This document shows, one piece after another, positions 1 to 9,895 of a stretch of DNA of 64,000 nt. Source of the DNA: CBDFGN01 sp965247065 (GTDB taxonomy: Bacteria > Bacteroidota > Bacteroidia > Cytophagales > Cyclobacteriaceae); contig CBDFGN010000006.1 in the NCBI GenBank assembly GCA_965247065.1, positions 3,534,001 to 3,598,000 on the forward strand, written 5' to 3'. Below the pieces are notes generated by a model, which saw nothing but the letters and a program-made list of their open reading frames with translations, was not told the origin of the DNA and ran no database searches. Positions within the stretch are counted from its first letter, which is position 1. Each line of letters starts with the position of its first letter. A program made the translations under genes and the position numbers.

Positions 1-858
1 CGTAAACTCATCGAAAGGCATGTTCTGATTGAAAGCCTTGATCACCCAATCCCGCCAGGGCCAGGAGGTCCGGCCTATATCGTCCTGGTAGCCGTGGGTG
101 TCCGCATATCGGGCCAAATCCAACCAGGGTACGGCCATCTTTTCTCCATATGCGGGAGATGCCAGGTAATAGTCCGCCATCTTATCATACGCATCTTCAG
201 AATCGTCGTCCAAAAAAGCATCGACTTCCTCCAGAGTGGGCGGTAATCCGGTCAAATCAAACGACAATCTTCTGATCAAATGATTTTTCCGGGCTTCCTC
301 GGACGGATGAAATCCTTTGTCCTCCAGTTTTGCCAGAATAAAATGGTCAATGGGGTTTCTAGGCCATTCTTGATCTTTGACTTCGGGCAAGTCAGCCTTC
401 TTAGGCGGAATAAAGGACCAGTGTGGCTTCCAGTCTGCTCCCTGATCTATCCACCGCTTGAGCAACCTAATTTCATATTCATTCAGACTGAGATTGGATT
501 CGGGGGGCGGCATCATAAAATCCGGATCGGTGCTGGAGATCCTGTGCGGCAGCTGACTCTTTTCCAAGTCCCCGGGGACAATAGCATATCGGTTCTCGGC
601 GCTGTCCAGTAGGGCAAAAGCCCCTTCTTTGACATCAAACCGAAGACCTGCCTTACGAACTTTTTCATCCGCGCCATGGCATTTGAAACAACGGTCGGAA
701 AGAATGGGCTTGACATGGAAGTTGAAGTCTACTTTGTCGGGCAGCTCTTGATAGGCCTGCTGAACATTGTCTTGTGATGCGGACTCACAACCTGCCAGGG
801 AGATTATCAATGCTGCAGAGAACCAACATCGGACAATTTGAGCTCTGATTGTTTTCAT
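1..858 (-). CDS. PSCyt1/DUF1549 (PSD1-family) lipoprotein, 3' end cut by window edge
   Basis: The frame is open from an ATG at 858 to base 1 (286 codons, no stop), so this is the N-terminal part of a protein that is usually about 1000 residues. A lipoprotein signal peptide ends in LAGC (C24), so the protein is probably anchored outside the inner membrane. A single cytochrome c-type site CFKCH (C57 to H61) marks the PSCyt1 domain, followed by the conserved MMPPPESNLS segment and the start of the PSCyt2/DUF1549 domain (LIRRLSFDLTGLPPT). Members of this family always sit beside DUF1501 genes; a role in oxidation or polysaccharide breakdown has been suggested but no reaction is established. It lies 109 bp downstream of the DUF1501 gene ending at 968 and is probably cotranscribed. 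It is a close paralogue of the interrupted gene at 2748-6053. Confidence 0.9.
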   Translation of the reverse strand, partial: MKTIRAQIVRCWFSAALIISLAGCESASQDNVQQAYQELPDKVDFNFHVKPILSDRCFKCHGADEKVRKAGLRFDVKEGAFALLDSAENRYAIVPGDLEKSQLPHRISSTDPDFMMPPPESNLSLNEYEIRLLKRWIDQGADWKPHWSFIPPKKADLPEVKDQEWPRNPIDHFILAKLEDKGFHPSEEARKNHLIRRLSFDLTGLPPTLEEVDAFLDDDSEDAYDKMADYYLASPAYGEKMAVPWLDLARYADTHGYQDDIGRTSWPWRDWVIKAFNQNMPFDEFT

Positions 859-967
859 AAAGATCAATTTCAAAGTCAATTTTAATTTTAATTTCAATGT
901 GGATCGTTAGCACGCAGGCAGAACTGCAAACTGCAGACTGCAAACTGTAGAGTGCGAACTGGGGGGA

Positions 968-2431
968 TTAAGCCACTATATCATTCACAACTTCCCCATG
1001 TACATCAGTCAGTCGGTATCTTCTGCCCTGGTGCCGGAAAGTAAGCCGTTCATGGTCGATGCCGAGGAGATGCTGGAAAGTTGCTTGAAAATCATGCACA
1101 TGGACCGGATCTTTGACGATATTATAGCCAAAATCATCGGTCTCCCCGTAAGTGATCCCTGATTTGACACCACCACCGGCCATCCAGTAGGTAAAGCACC
1201 TGGGATGGTGATCCCGGCCATAAGTCACCTTAGTCAACGGGCCTTGGCAATACACAGTGCGCCCAAATTCACTGCCCCAGATGACCAGTGTATCATCCAG
1301 CAATCCGCGTTGTTTTAGATCCTTTACCAAGGCAGCAGAGGGTTGATCAGTTTCCCGGCATCGGTTTCTTATTTCATTGGGTAAATTCTCATGGTGGTCC
1401 CATCCCTTATGATACAACTGGATAAACTTCACATCCCTTTCTGCCAGTCGACGTGCCAATAAGCAATTGGCAGCAAACGTTCCAGGGATACGGGAATCAG
1501 GTCCGTACAGATCGTAAATGGACTCAGGTTCGGAGGAAATGTCCATAGCCTCTGGCACTGAGGTTTGCATCCGGTAAGCCATCTCATACTGGGCGATCCT
1601 GGTGGCTAATTCCGGGTTCCCGAATTCGTCCAATTGCATCTGGTTCAATTTCTGCAGTTTATCCAGGAAATCCCGCCGATCTTTGGCCTCAACTCCGGGC
1701 GGATTGCTCAGATAAAGTACCGGTTCCTTTCCGCTACGGAACTGCACACCCTGGTGGATGGATGGTAAAAATCCGTTGCCCCAAAGCCTGGCATAGAGCG
1801 GTTGCATATTGCCATCAATGCCCTGGGATAGCAGTACCACAAAAGCGGGTAAATTTTCATTGTCGCTCCCCAGCCCATAGCTCAGCCATGAACCCATACT
1901 GGGCCGACCGGGTTGCTGCGATCCGGTTTGAATAAAGGTTATGGCCGGATCATGGTTGATAGCTTCGGTGTACATGGTTTTAATGACGCAAATATCATCC
2001 GAAACGGTAGCGATATTTGGAAGAAGAGAGCTGACCCAGTTGCCGCTTTCCCCATATTGCTTGAACTCAAAATGGGAGGCGCATAAAGGCAGCGATGATT
2101 GATTGGCTGTCATGCCGGTGAGCCTCTGATCCCCTCGTACCGAGGGAGGAAGTTCCTGTCCATGTCTTTTTACGACTTCAGGTTTGAAATCATACAGGTC
2201 CATTTGGGAAGGAGCACCACTTTGATGCAGGTAGATAACCCTCTTAGCTTTGGGGGCAAAATGAGGGCTACCCAAAACCCCTGAGTTCCCGGCTACGTCC
2301 GTGCCTTGCTTGTTGGCGGTCATACAACCTGGCAATAGGGACCCTAAAGCTGCCGTTCCAATTCCAAGGCTGGTCTTCGACAAGAAGTGCCGCCGGGACA
2401 TGCTGAGGTAGTAATCGTTGATATTTTTCAT
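968..2431 (-). CDS. DUF1501 family protein, Tat-exported lipoprotein
   Basis: A 487-residue protein of normal length for DUF1501, a family with an alkaline-phosphatase/sulfatase-like fold and no proven reaction. The N-terminus has a twin-arginine motif (SRRHFL near residues 13-18) and a lipobox LLPGC about 20 residues later, so it is probably exported folded and lipidated. Family motifs seen in order are GAPSQMDLYD, GWDHHENLP, GSEFGRT, GRDHHPRCF and HDFQATFQHLLGID. The first ATG is used; a second ATG directly before SRRHFL is equally plausible. It sits between two PSD1 genes on the same strand and is paralogous to the DUF1501 gene at 6275-7720 with the same C-terminal ending (YRLTDVHGEVV), showing a tandem duplication of the pair. 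Confidence 0.9.
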   Translation of the reverse strand: MKNINDYYLSMSRRHFLSKTSLGIGTAALGSLLPGCMTANKQGTDVAGNSGVLGSPHFAPKAKRVIYLHQSGAPSQMDLYDFKPEVVKRHGQELPPSVRGDQRLTGMTANQSSLPLCASHFEFKQYGESGNWVSSLLPNIATVSDDICVIKTMYTEAINHDPAITFIQTGSQQPGRPSMGSWLSYGLGSDNENLPAFVVLLSQGIDGNMQPLYARLWGNGFLPSIHQGVQFRSGKEPVLYLSNPPGVEAKDRRDFLDKLQKLNQMQLDEFGNPELATRIAQYEMAYRMQTSVPEAMDISSEPESIYDLYGPDSRIPGTFAANCLLARRLAERDVKFIQLYHKGWDHHENLPNEIRNRCRETDQPSAALVKDLKQRGLLDDTLVIWGSEFGRTVYCQGPLTKVTYGRDHHPRCFTYWMAGGGVKSGITYGETDDFGYNIVKDPVHVHDFQATFQHLLGIDHERLTFRHQGRRYRLTDVHGEVVNDIVA

Positions 2432-2747
2432 GATTTTGGCTATCCGGGTTCGCTGGCCCTTACCACGTAGAATGACTTGATTCTTTGTAACTTCTAATTT
2501 ACAAGTTTTGAAGATAGGTTTGCAACTATTTTGAATCGGGGGCTAAAACTTAATCTTCAATTTTAAACTCCCACATGCGTTGGGATTTGTGGCAACCCTC
2601 TAAGTCCAATGGATTTAACTATGTTGAATCACGCTTAAGGCTTAATCTTAAGTTTATACTTTAACTTGAATTCACATACGAGTCGAAGTCTAGGTCAAAG
2701 CTTAAGTTTAAGTAAAAGTAATTGGTGCATAAGGGGAGGAGAAAACT
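2432..2747. other. AT-rich spacer between PSD1 and DUF1501 genes
   Basis: A 316-bp gap with no coding potential. It holds several imperfect copies of an AAGCTTAAG/CTTAAGTTT-like motif around 2545-2720, which look like slippage-derived simple sequence. No terminator with a T run was identified. The spacers at 859-967 and 6054-6274 are similarly AT-rich. Confidence 0.5.
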
Positions 2748-5700
2748 CTACCGCTTCATATAAGCCTCATCCGAATTCATGAGAGTATTTGCCACCATTG
2801 CCAGGGCAGCCGTGTGATTTTTGTCCAAGTTGCTGTCTACCGGATATTCTCCCACCTCCAGCAACTCTTCCGCCCGGTTCGGGTTGTCCCTAAATCTCTC
2901 CAATGCGAATTCATGCTGGTTTTTCATCAACTGCCTCTCCTTCTCGGAAGGCATTCTGCCACACAGCAGCCTGAACCCATATTCAACCTGTTCCTCCAGG
3001 GTCTCCCCACCTTCCTGTTGGATTCTTTGGGCCAATACTCTGGCAGCTTCCACAAACTGGGGATCATTAAGTAACACCAGGGCCTGTAGCGGGGTATTGG
3101 TATTTTCTCTTTTCGCGATGCAGACCGACCGGTTGGGCGCATCGAAGGCGACCATGGCCGGATGAGGCGTAGTGCGTCGAATGTACGTGTAGATGCTCCT
3201 GCGATAAAGATCTTTTCCCGAATCTACTACGTAGGGGCCTGACACGTTACTTCCAAAGTCCCAAACTCCCTCTGGCTGGTAGGGCTTGACACTCGGTCCC
3301 CCCACTTTTGAGGTCAGCAGTCCGCTGGCAGCAAGGGCATTGTCCCGGATTATTTCTGCTTGCCAGCGATGGCTGGGCCCCCGGGCAAGAAAGATATTAT
3401 TGGGATCCTTTGTTTTGTGCCCGGGAAGAGGTGACGAAGATTGCCGGTAAGTAGCTGAGATTACCATGGTCTTGAGAAGATTCCTTAAGTCCCAACCAGA
3501 GTCAACGAAATAAAGCGCCAGCCAATCCAGGAGTTCAGGGTGGGTCGGTAGTGCTCCCTGGGTACCGAAGTCATGAGGAGTTTCTACAATGCCCCGACCA
3601 AAGATCATTTGCCAGTAGCGGTTAAGGGTTACCCTGGCAGTGAGCGGATTCCTTTCATCTATAAGCCATTGGGCTAACCCAAGTCGATTGGGAGGTAAGT
3701 CTTCGGCGAAGGGTAGAATCTTTTGCGGTGTACCCGGTACGACTTCTGCAATCGGTACATTATATTGACCCCGGTCAAGCACGAAGGTTTTCCTGGGAAT
3801 GAGTATATCCTCCATTACCATTATCTCCGGTACCGTGTTCAGCAGCGCCAATTTATTAGCCATTAGTTGCAGCTGTTCTCTTATCAGCCTATTGAATCGC
3901 TGGTGTTTGCGATTCAGGTAATGGGCTATATAATCCTCCTCATCAAATTCCTCCGGAGAAAAAATTTGGTTCGTTTCTTGCTCAAATAAAGCGGCAACTT
4001 CAAGTGGACTGAGATACCTGCTGAACAAGGTCACTTCATCTATGCTCCCTTTGAAAACACCATTTTCCCCCGAGTGATAGCGTCCGCTTCTAAAGACCAT
4101 CACTGGCCTTACCCGCCACTCTTCATTTTTTCTCCATGGGTGAATTATCGACCTATATAAATTGTCGTAGTTGGTAAAAGAATATTCTTTTCTACCATTG
4201 ACATATAGTTGAAGGCCGGCGGCTTTGGCAGAGCCGTCATAGGTAAATAATACGTGATGCCATTCGCCTGCCGGGACTGGTGTTTCGGCGGTAATTTGCA
4301 TATAATTGTGAGGCCCAACGCTGACCATTTTTATTGAGGGTCTGTTTAAGGTGTCCAGATAAAGATCCCAGCCTCTCCAGGCTTCATTATCGAAACCCGA
4401 AGTCCCCATGATCGTTTGGTTCTCCCCCTCTTTTTCCATATATATCCAAGCTCCAGCTGAGTAGGGTTCATGTATTTCAAAGTTGCCAACATCTTTTAGG
4501 AATACCAGGTCCACTTCATTTTGAGACCTGAGCGCATTTCCTACTTTTCCTTTTATTACCTGGAGATCTCCACATGCGAGGGATTTAGGGTTGTTATCCA
4601 CCATTTTGTCAATAGGTCTTGCATTCTGAATGATGTGAACTACTCCTTCTTTCACTTTGTGAGACCGGAACGACTCGAACGGGTAAGCGGCGTCAGGAAT
4701 GGGTGGATTAATGGGCCGGCTGCTAACGGATTGAATATACTCCTTTGTTGCAGCTACCTCAGATTTTAGAAGCCTTTTTTGCTTCCCGATTCTTTCAATC
4801 TCCTCAGACAAGTTGACCAACTGTTGTTCTGTTTCTGGCTCTGGTAATAAAAGTACCGGTCCTGAAGCGAATACCGGCCCTTTCCTCTCCGTAGGATTGA
4901 TCCTCATTTCCGACACCATCCCAACTTCCCTGAGGTTATTGAAGAAAGCCGACATTTGGTAATACTCTTTTTGGGATACAGGGTCGAATTTGTGATCGTG
5001 GCAGGTAGCACATTCCAGGGTTAGGCCCAGGAATGCGGTGGCTGTGGTATTGGTCCTGTCCATCACATATTTCTGTCTGAATTCCTCATCTGCTACTCCT
5101 CCCTCTGAAGTGCTTGCATGATTTCGATGGAAGGCGGTTGCAAGCTTCTGCGCCCTGTTCGCATGGGGTAATAAATCCCCCGCCATTTGCCAGGTGATGA
5201 AATCATCATAAGGAAGATTCTGTTTAAATGCACTGATCACCCAGTCTCGCCAGGGCCAGTTAAAACGCTCAGGATCATGGTGCATTCCTTGTGTATCTCC
5301 GAATCGGGCGACGTCCAGCCAGTCCATGGCCATTCGCTCAGCATGGGCATCGGTGATCAAAAGGCCATCAACCAGTTTCTCGTAGGCGTTTTCTGAATTA
5401 TCCGATAGGAAATTGTCAATTTGTTGGATAGACGGTGGCAAGCCGGTAAGATCCATGGTCACTCGTCTGATTAGACGTTCCTTATCCGCTTCCGCGGAAG
5501 GGTTCAGGCCTTGATCGCTCAATCTTGCGAGAACGAAATTGTCAATCGGATTATTGATCCTCCAGTCCGTAGGGAAATCTCCAGGGATCTGAGGTTTCTC
5601 AGGCGGGATAAAGGCCCAATGCTCCTTCCATTCCGCGCCCTGTTCGATCCACTTGATTATCATTGCCTTTTCCTGAGCCGAAAGACTCAAATTGGATTCC

Positions 5701-6053
5701 GGGGGAGGCATCCGGAATTCGGGATCGTCAGAGAGTATCCTCTTTGCTGCAACGCTCCTAGCAGGCGTGCCCTTTACAAAGGCGTGCCCTCCGGATACTT
5801 TGAGCCTGGCAAAAGCCCCTTCCTCCAAATCCAGTCTGAATTCCGCCTAGCGGGCGTTGTCATCTGGACCATGACACTTGTAACATCGGTCGGAAAGGAT
5901 GGGCTTTACGTGGAAGTTGAAATCAACTTTCTCTGGCAAATCCTGAAATGCCTGCTGGACATCGTCAGGCAATGAAGGCTGGCAAGAGCAAAGAAAGACC
6001 AGCAATAAAACTGAAGCAAAATGCCCTAGGCTATCTTGAAGAGATTGGACCAT
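2748..6053 (-). pseudogene. PSCyt1-PSCyt2-LamG-PSD1 protein interrupted by an in-frame TAG
   Basis: One reading frame of 1102 codons runs from the ATG at 6053 to the stop at 2748, broken only by an amber codon at 5849-5847 (codon 69). Upstream of it lie a lipobox (LCSC, C24) and the CYKCH haem-type motif (C57-H61); downstream the frame continues directly into AEFRLDLEEGAFARL. The paralogue at 1-858 has a lysine at the stop position (DEKVRKAGLRFD against DDNAR-stop-AEFRLD). After the PSCyt2/DUF1549 domain comes a LamG/concanavalin-like domain (AGAWIYMEKEG to GSIDEVTLFSRYLSPLEV), then the C-terminal PSD1/DUF1553 domain (NRYWQMIFGRGIVET, NTPLQALVLLNDP). A TTG 21 bp after the amber codon could start a shorter product without signal peptide or haem site. 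Nonsense mutation, sequencing error and readthrough are all possible; the first two are more likely. Confidence 0.85.
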
Positions 6054-6274
6054 TTAACAGAGGTTATTCTCGATTTTGATGTCAGATTTTGATTGTGAAG
6101 GTGATGTATCTCATTAATGGACCATATGGTCGCAGCCACATGAATGTTTAGTGAATCTGCAAGCCCATAGTTGGTCCACTCCTGTTTTATCTTTTTTCCA
6201 GTTTGAATTCTAAGGATTATTTTCGTTTTCCAATCATAATCTCCAATCTTAATCATCAACCACAACCATTCTTC

Positions 6275-7720
6275 TTACGCCAATACATCCTTCACCACCT
6301 CCCCGTGCACATCCGTCAGCCGGTAGCGCCTACCCTGGAATTTGAATGTGAACCGTTCATGATCAATGCCCAGCAAATGCATCAGGGTAGCCTGGAAGTC
6401 GTGAATATGGACTGGATTTTCGACTATGTTGCAGCTGAAATCATCGGTTTTGCCATAGACCATTCCTTTTTTAACCCCCGCTCCTGCCATCCATATGCTG
6501 TAGCATTTGGGATGATGGTCCCGGCCATAGTCAGTTTCGGCTATTGCCCCTTGCGAATAGTTGGTACGACCAAATTCACCGCCCCAAATGACCAAGGTTT
6601 CGTCCAGCAGGCCCCGTTGCTTCAGGTCCGTTATCAAAGCTGCTGATGCCTGGTCGGTATCCTTGCATAAATCGGGAATTCTTTTGGGCAGATGCTCATG
6701 GTGATCCCATCCGCGGTGATATAGCTGGATAAATTTTACCCCTTTTTCAGCAAGCCTGCGGGCCAGCAGGCAATTGGCTGCATAGGTTCCGGGGGTACGG
6801 GAGTCCTCCCCGTATAGATCATAGATATAATCGGGTTCATCGGAAGTGTCGGTGATCTCAGGAACAGAGGCCTGCATTCGAAAGGCCATCTCATATTGGG
6901 CGATCCTGGCCTCTATTTCAGGATCCTCAAATGTTTCGTATTGCTCTTCCTGCAGTTGCCTGAGGAATTCCATTTGAGCTTTTCGATCCTCACGTTCTAT
7001 TCCAGGTGGATTGTTCAGATATAAGACCGGATCTTTTCCCTCTCTGAATCGGACACCTTGGTGCTGCGATGGAAGGAAGCCATTGCCCCATAGCCGGGAA
7101 TACAAGGGCTGATCGCCATTTTTGTTGGTGATTAACACGATGAAGGCCGGCAGATTTTCGTTGTCGCTTCCCAAGCCATAATCAATCCACGAACCAATTG
7201 AAGGTCTTCCGGGAAATTGGGATCCGGTTTGGATAAGAGTCACTGCGGGATCATGATTAATGGCCTCGGTATACATCGATCGGATCAAGCACAGTTCGTC
7301 AACGATCCTGGATTGGTAAGGCAACAACTCGCTCATCCAGGTCCCCGATTGTCCGTGCTGCTGGAAGGAAAACAACGAGCCAGCCAGGGGAAAAGAAGTC
7401 TGGCCGGCCGTCATACCGGTTAGTCGCTGGCCTTGCCGGACCGATTCGGGTAGCTCTTGGCCGAACATCTTGTTCAGAAGAGGTTTGTGGTCAAACAAAT
7501 CGATCTGCGACGGAGCGCCGCTTTGGAAGAGATAGATAACCCGTTTGGCCTTGGGCGCAAAATGGGGCAGGGAAAGACCTGCGGATTTATTCCCGGGGTT
7601 TCCAGCCAGCATCTCGACAGGGTTCAGGAGAGAGGCCAGACCCAGGGTGCCGAAGCCCATGGCCGACTTAGCAAGAAAATCCCTACGGCTTTGTATTCGG
7701 CAGTAATTACGGCAGCTCAT
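6275..7720 (-). CDS. DUF1501 family protein, Tat-exported
   Basis: A 481-residue DUF1501 protein with a twin-arginine signal (SRRDFLAKSAMGFG). It has no lipobox cysteine like that of its paralogue at 968-2431, so the mature form may be soluble. Shared motifs are GAPSQIDLFDHKP, GWDHHEHLP, GGEFGRT, GRDHHPKCY and HDFQATLMHLLGID. It is the first gene of the DUF1501-PSD1-DUF1501-PSD1 series on the minus strand, 221 bp before the interrupted PSD1 gene. Function is unknown beyond the fixed association of the two families. Confidence 0.9.
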   Translation of the reverse strand: MSCRNYCRIQSRRDFLAKSAMGFGTLGLASLLNPVEMLAGNPGNKSAGLSLPHFAPKAKRVIYLFQSGAPSQIDLFDHKPLLNKMFGQELPESVRQGQRLTGMTAGQTSFPLAGSLFSFQQHGQSGTWMSELLPYQSRIVDELCLIRSMYTEAINHDPAVTLIQTGSQFPGRPSIGSWIDYGLGSDNENLPAFIVLITNKNGDQPLYSRLWGNGFLPSQHQGVRFREGKDPVLYLNNPPGIEREDRKAQMEFLRQLQEEQYETFEDPEIEARIAQYEMAFRMQASVPEITDTSDEPDYIYDLYGEDSRTPGTYAANCLLARRLAEKGVKFIQLYHRGWDHHEHLPKRIPDLCKDTDQASAALITDLKQRGLLDETLVIWGGEFGRTNYSQGAIAETDYGRDHHPKCYSIWMAGAGVKKGMVYGKTDDFSCNIVENPVHIHDFQATLMHLLGIDHERFTFKFQGRRYRLTDVHGEVVKDVLA

Positions 7721-7868
7721 AGTAATTGTCTTCTAGGATTTAATTCACTAGATCCAAGCGTAGACCAAAGATCGTCAAGATCATCTTTAAAGGCAACATA
7801 AGAGTTAGACGGCACAAGTCGCTCTGAAAATCACACCCTTTACCCCCTCTAGGAGACAGGCTTCACCA

Positions 7869-7902
7869 CCTTTTTCTGAGGGAGCGCAGCGACCGAAGAA
7901 TC
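7869..7902 (+). repeat. 34-bp direct repeat, copy 1
   Basis: Begins CCTTTTTCTGAGGGAGCGCA and is identical over 34 bp to 8106-8139. The sequence beyond each copy is also similar (CGTCG against TGTCGG). It is an intergenic repeat of unknown function. Confidence 0.8.
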
Positions 7903-8105
7903 CGTCGATCGTTTAGGTTTGACTCTAGGGAACAAATGAATATCGAATGCATGACTATATAAAATTTGAAGGCGGGCTGCGAAGACTCTTCCGGCCAATA
8001 TCGGGATCCTCTGTCACCAGTGGGCAAAAGTCTAAATAGCCACAGACTCTTCGCTATCGCTCAGAGAAAGGCTTCCCACCGCCTTTCTGAGGGAGCCTCA
8101 AACCG

Positions 8106-8139
8106 CCTTTTTCTGAGGGAGCGCAGCGACCGAAGAATC
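8106..8139 (+). repeat. 34-bp direct repeat, copy 2
   Basis: Identical to 7869-7902, 237 bp downstream in the same orientation. A shorter relative (CTTTCTGAGGGAGCCTCA) lies just upstream near 8085. Confidence 0.8.
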
Positions 8140-8524
8140 TGTCGGTATTCAAAGTGAAAGTCTCTAAAGGTTACAGCTTTGAAAAAGTCAGAGTCTCCGG
8201 AGAGACAGATACATCGCCCTGAAGTAGAAATCACTTCAGTGCTCTGCAAAAGGAATTGGTAGAGTCTCTGGGTGAAATCTCCAGGCCAGCTTTTCACGTT
8301 GCTACTTTCTTTTGCCCAGGCACAGGCTATGTAGTCGAGAAACGCTAAGGGAGCGCCAAGCCACCTTAGAGAACTCTGCGCCGAGCCTCTTCGCCTGGCG
8401 TGGCCCTGGCAGAGCATGGCGCTAAAGATTCGGCGACAGCGTGAGAACCAAGACTGGCACGGGGATGACCCATTCAAGACCACCCCCTTAATCCCCCGCC
8501 AGCGGGGGACATCGAATGGAATTT

Positions 8525-8540
8525 CCCCCTCTGGAGGGGG
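8525..8540. repeat. G/C hairpin CCCCCTC-TG-GAGGGGG
   Basis: A perfect 7-bp inverted repeat with a 2-nt loop followed by TTAGGGGGAGG. A closely related hairpin (CCCCTCC-GA-GGAGGGG) lies at 11014-11029. This is a common intergenic repeat type in Bacteroidota genomes. Confidence 0.7.
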
Positions 8541-8594
8541 TTAGGGGGAGGTGCACTCCTGGATTTCAATTTTTGACAACTGCCTACTTCCGTC

Positions 8595-8906
8595 TTAGGC
8601 CTTTAGATCCTCCAAAATATCGGCCTCCTTCATGAAAGCCTCTACGTCAACCATTAGTCCAAGACCAGGCGCCTCCGAAACGGTGGTACGCCCGTCCTTC
8701 ATCTCAAACCCGAGGGGCGTAATTGAGGCAAGAACCAGGGCATCGTGTTCCGCTCGATACCAATTTTTAATCACCTTTCCTAAATGAAGCTGACAATAGA
8801 AACCTAAAAGAGAACCCCAATTATGAGGAGCAACCCTGGCACCATAAGGTTTGCCAAGCGCAGCCTCGGCTATAATACCCTCAATGCCAAATTGATTCAT
8901 TATCAT
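8595..8906 (-). pseudogene. C-terminal remnant of an enolase-superfamily (mandelate racemase/MLE-like) enzyme
   Basis: 103 residues that match only the C-terminal quarter of a roughly 380-residue enolase-superfamily acid-sugar dehydratase or racemase: RVAPHNWGSLLGFYCQLHLG (the capping C-terminal barrel segment), WYRAEHDAL and DGRTTVSEAPGLGLMVD. The barrel strands carrying the metal ligands are missing, so it cannot be active alone. The bases upstream (8907-8960) give only a short frame ending in a stop. It is a gene remnant beside the DHPS-type operon and may record an earlier sugar-acid function there. Confidence 0.7.
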
Positions 8907-9083
8907 TCTTATGTGGATTTGACAGGTTGGATCTCACTCCAGTTCTTCATACGATCCTGAATGGTTTTTTTATATCAATTCGTAGGGCGCCGGCCATGCC
9001 AACAAATGCCTCTTTATTCAGAGGTTCTGGTTGAAGGCCTAATGCAATCTACTACTGCCTATTGGATTGATGGCTTTATGGTA

Positions 9084-9521
9084 CTACATATGAGCAATAA
9101 TCATTGCAGTTACAAGGAGAGCGCTAAAATGGTAGCTGGTATTAATACCGAACAACTTCCATGACTTTCTTTCCCATGCAACCGTACCAAGGTCAACCGG
9201 AAAAAAGAATCCCAACCATGTAAAGAATGCCGCAGCACCCGCATTTGCAGCTGCAGATACTTCAGAAGGAGGAAGGCCCCAAGTCTGAGGATCCCAGGCA
9301 GCCATGTTGTGGGCAAAAACATAAGCCAGCAAGAAATTTCCGATAACCATGAAGGTCATACCCTTTCCCATTTCCGATCCTGATGGTTTTTCATTTGGAT
9401 CAAAGCCCATTTCTTTCGCCCAGGCTTTTCCAAAAAGTGGAGTGTACCAAAGAAACCCTAATATAAAAGTGGCTACTACAGCGACTATCACGGCAATGTA
9501 ATTGATTTGAATTTCTGGCAT
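9084..9521 (-). CDS. DUF1761 family membrane protein
   Basis: A 145-residue protein starting at the ATG at 9521 (MPEIQINYIAVIVAV). A frame extends 24 codons further upstream but that part lacks family similarity. Four hydrophobic segments are visible: residues about 8-27, 57-75, 88-108 and 125-144. The FLWYTPLFGKAWAKEMGFD segment after the first helix is typical of DUF1761, a family of small integral membrane proteins of unknown function. It stands alone between two gene remnants. Confidence 0.8.
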   Translation of the reverse strand: MPEIQINYIAVIVAVVATFILGFLWYTPLFGKAWAKEMGFDPNEKPSGSEMGKGMTFMVIGNFLLAYVFAHNMAAWDPQTWGLPPSEVSAAANAGAAAFFTWLGFFFPVDLGTVAWERKSWKLFGINTSYHFSALLVTAMIIAHM

Positions 9522-9610
9522 GTTTAAGTCGGTTTGGTTAATGCTAAAGATAAGAAAATTGGATTTACCTGGGTCCAATGATATTTTTATCAAACATTTT
9601 ATGGATGTCC

Positions 9611-9832
9611 ATGACTAAAGCAAAATCTGTTCTGCCCGGATTGTTTTCCGTTTTCTTGTTCTGCGGTTCCTGTGTTCCTGATTCGATCGATGCAGAGGGT
9701 ACCCTGATTATTGGGGATTTCGATTCCAGAACCTTCGGGGAATGGACCATGGAGGGAACTGCACTTGGAGGCGGACCCTCCGGAGACAAAGGAACCCACA
9801 GTATGCTGGGATTCCTGGGCGAGTTAGGGTAG
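9611..9832 (+). pseudogene. N-terminal remnant of a GH32-like (levanase/DUF4980-type) lipoprotein
   Basis: A short frame with a signal peptide (PGLFSVFLFCGSC), then DFDSRTFGEWTMEGTALGGGP, which resembles the N-terminal beta-sandwich of Bacteroidota GH32 fructan hydrolases, and a GFLGE motif immediately before a stop at 9830. The catalytic propeller is absent, so only the first 70 or so residues survive. The frame opens upstream at 9578, but the ATG at 9611 is placed best for the signal peptide. The family assignment rests on a short stretch. Confidence 0.5.
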
Positions 9833-9895
9833 CCAAGGCCGGTTAAGACTGATACCTTACATGTAATCGGAAGAAAAATACTTATTCTCCTGTCA

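Larger units (their letters stand above)
7721..8594. other. 874-bp gene-free stretch rich in short repeats
   Basis: No convincing gene. It contains two identical 34-bp repeats (7869-7902 and 8106-8139), a partial third copy near 8085, and a perfect 7-bp G/C hairpin at 8525-8540. An antisense frame at 8061-8483 has the composition expected of translated repeat sequence and no domain, and was not accepted as a gene. Confidence 0.6.

Noticed and set aside
8061..8483. 140-residue minus-strand open frame
   Set aside because: It runs through direct repeats, has unusual composition and no domain, and the opposite strand contains the same repeats; judged to be non-coding.
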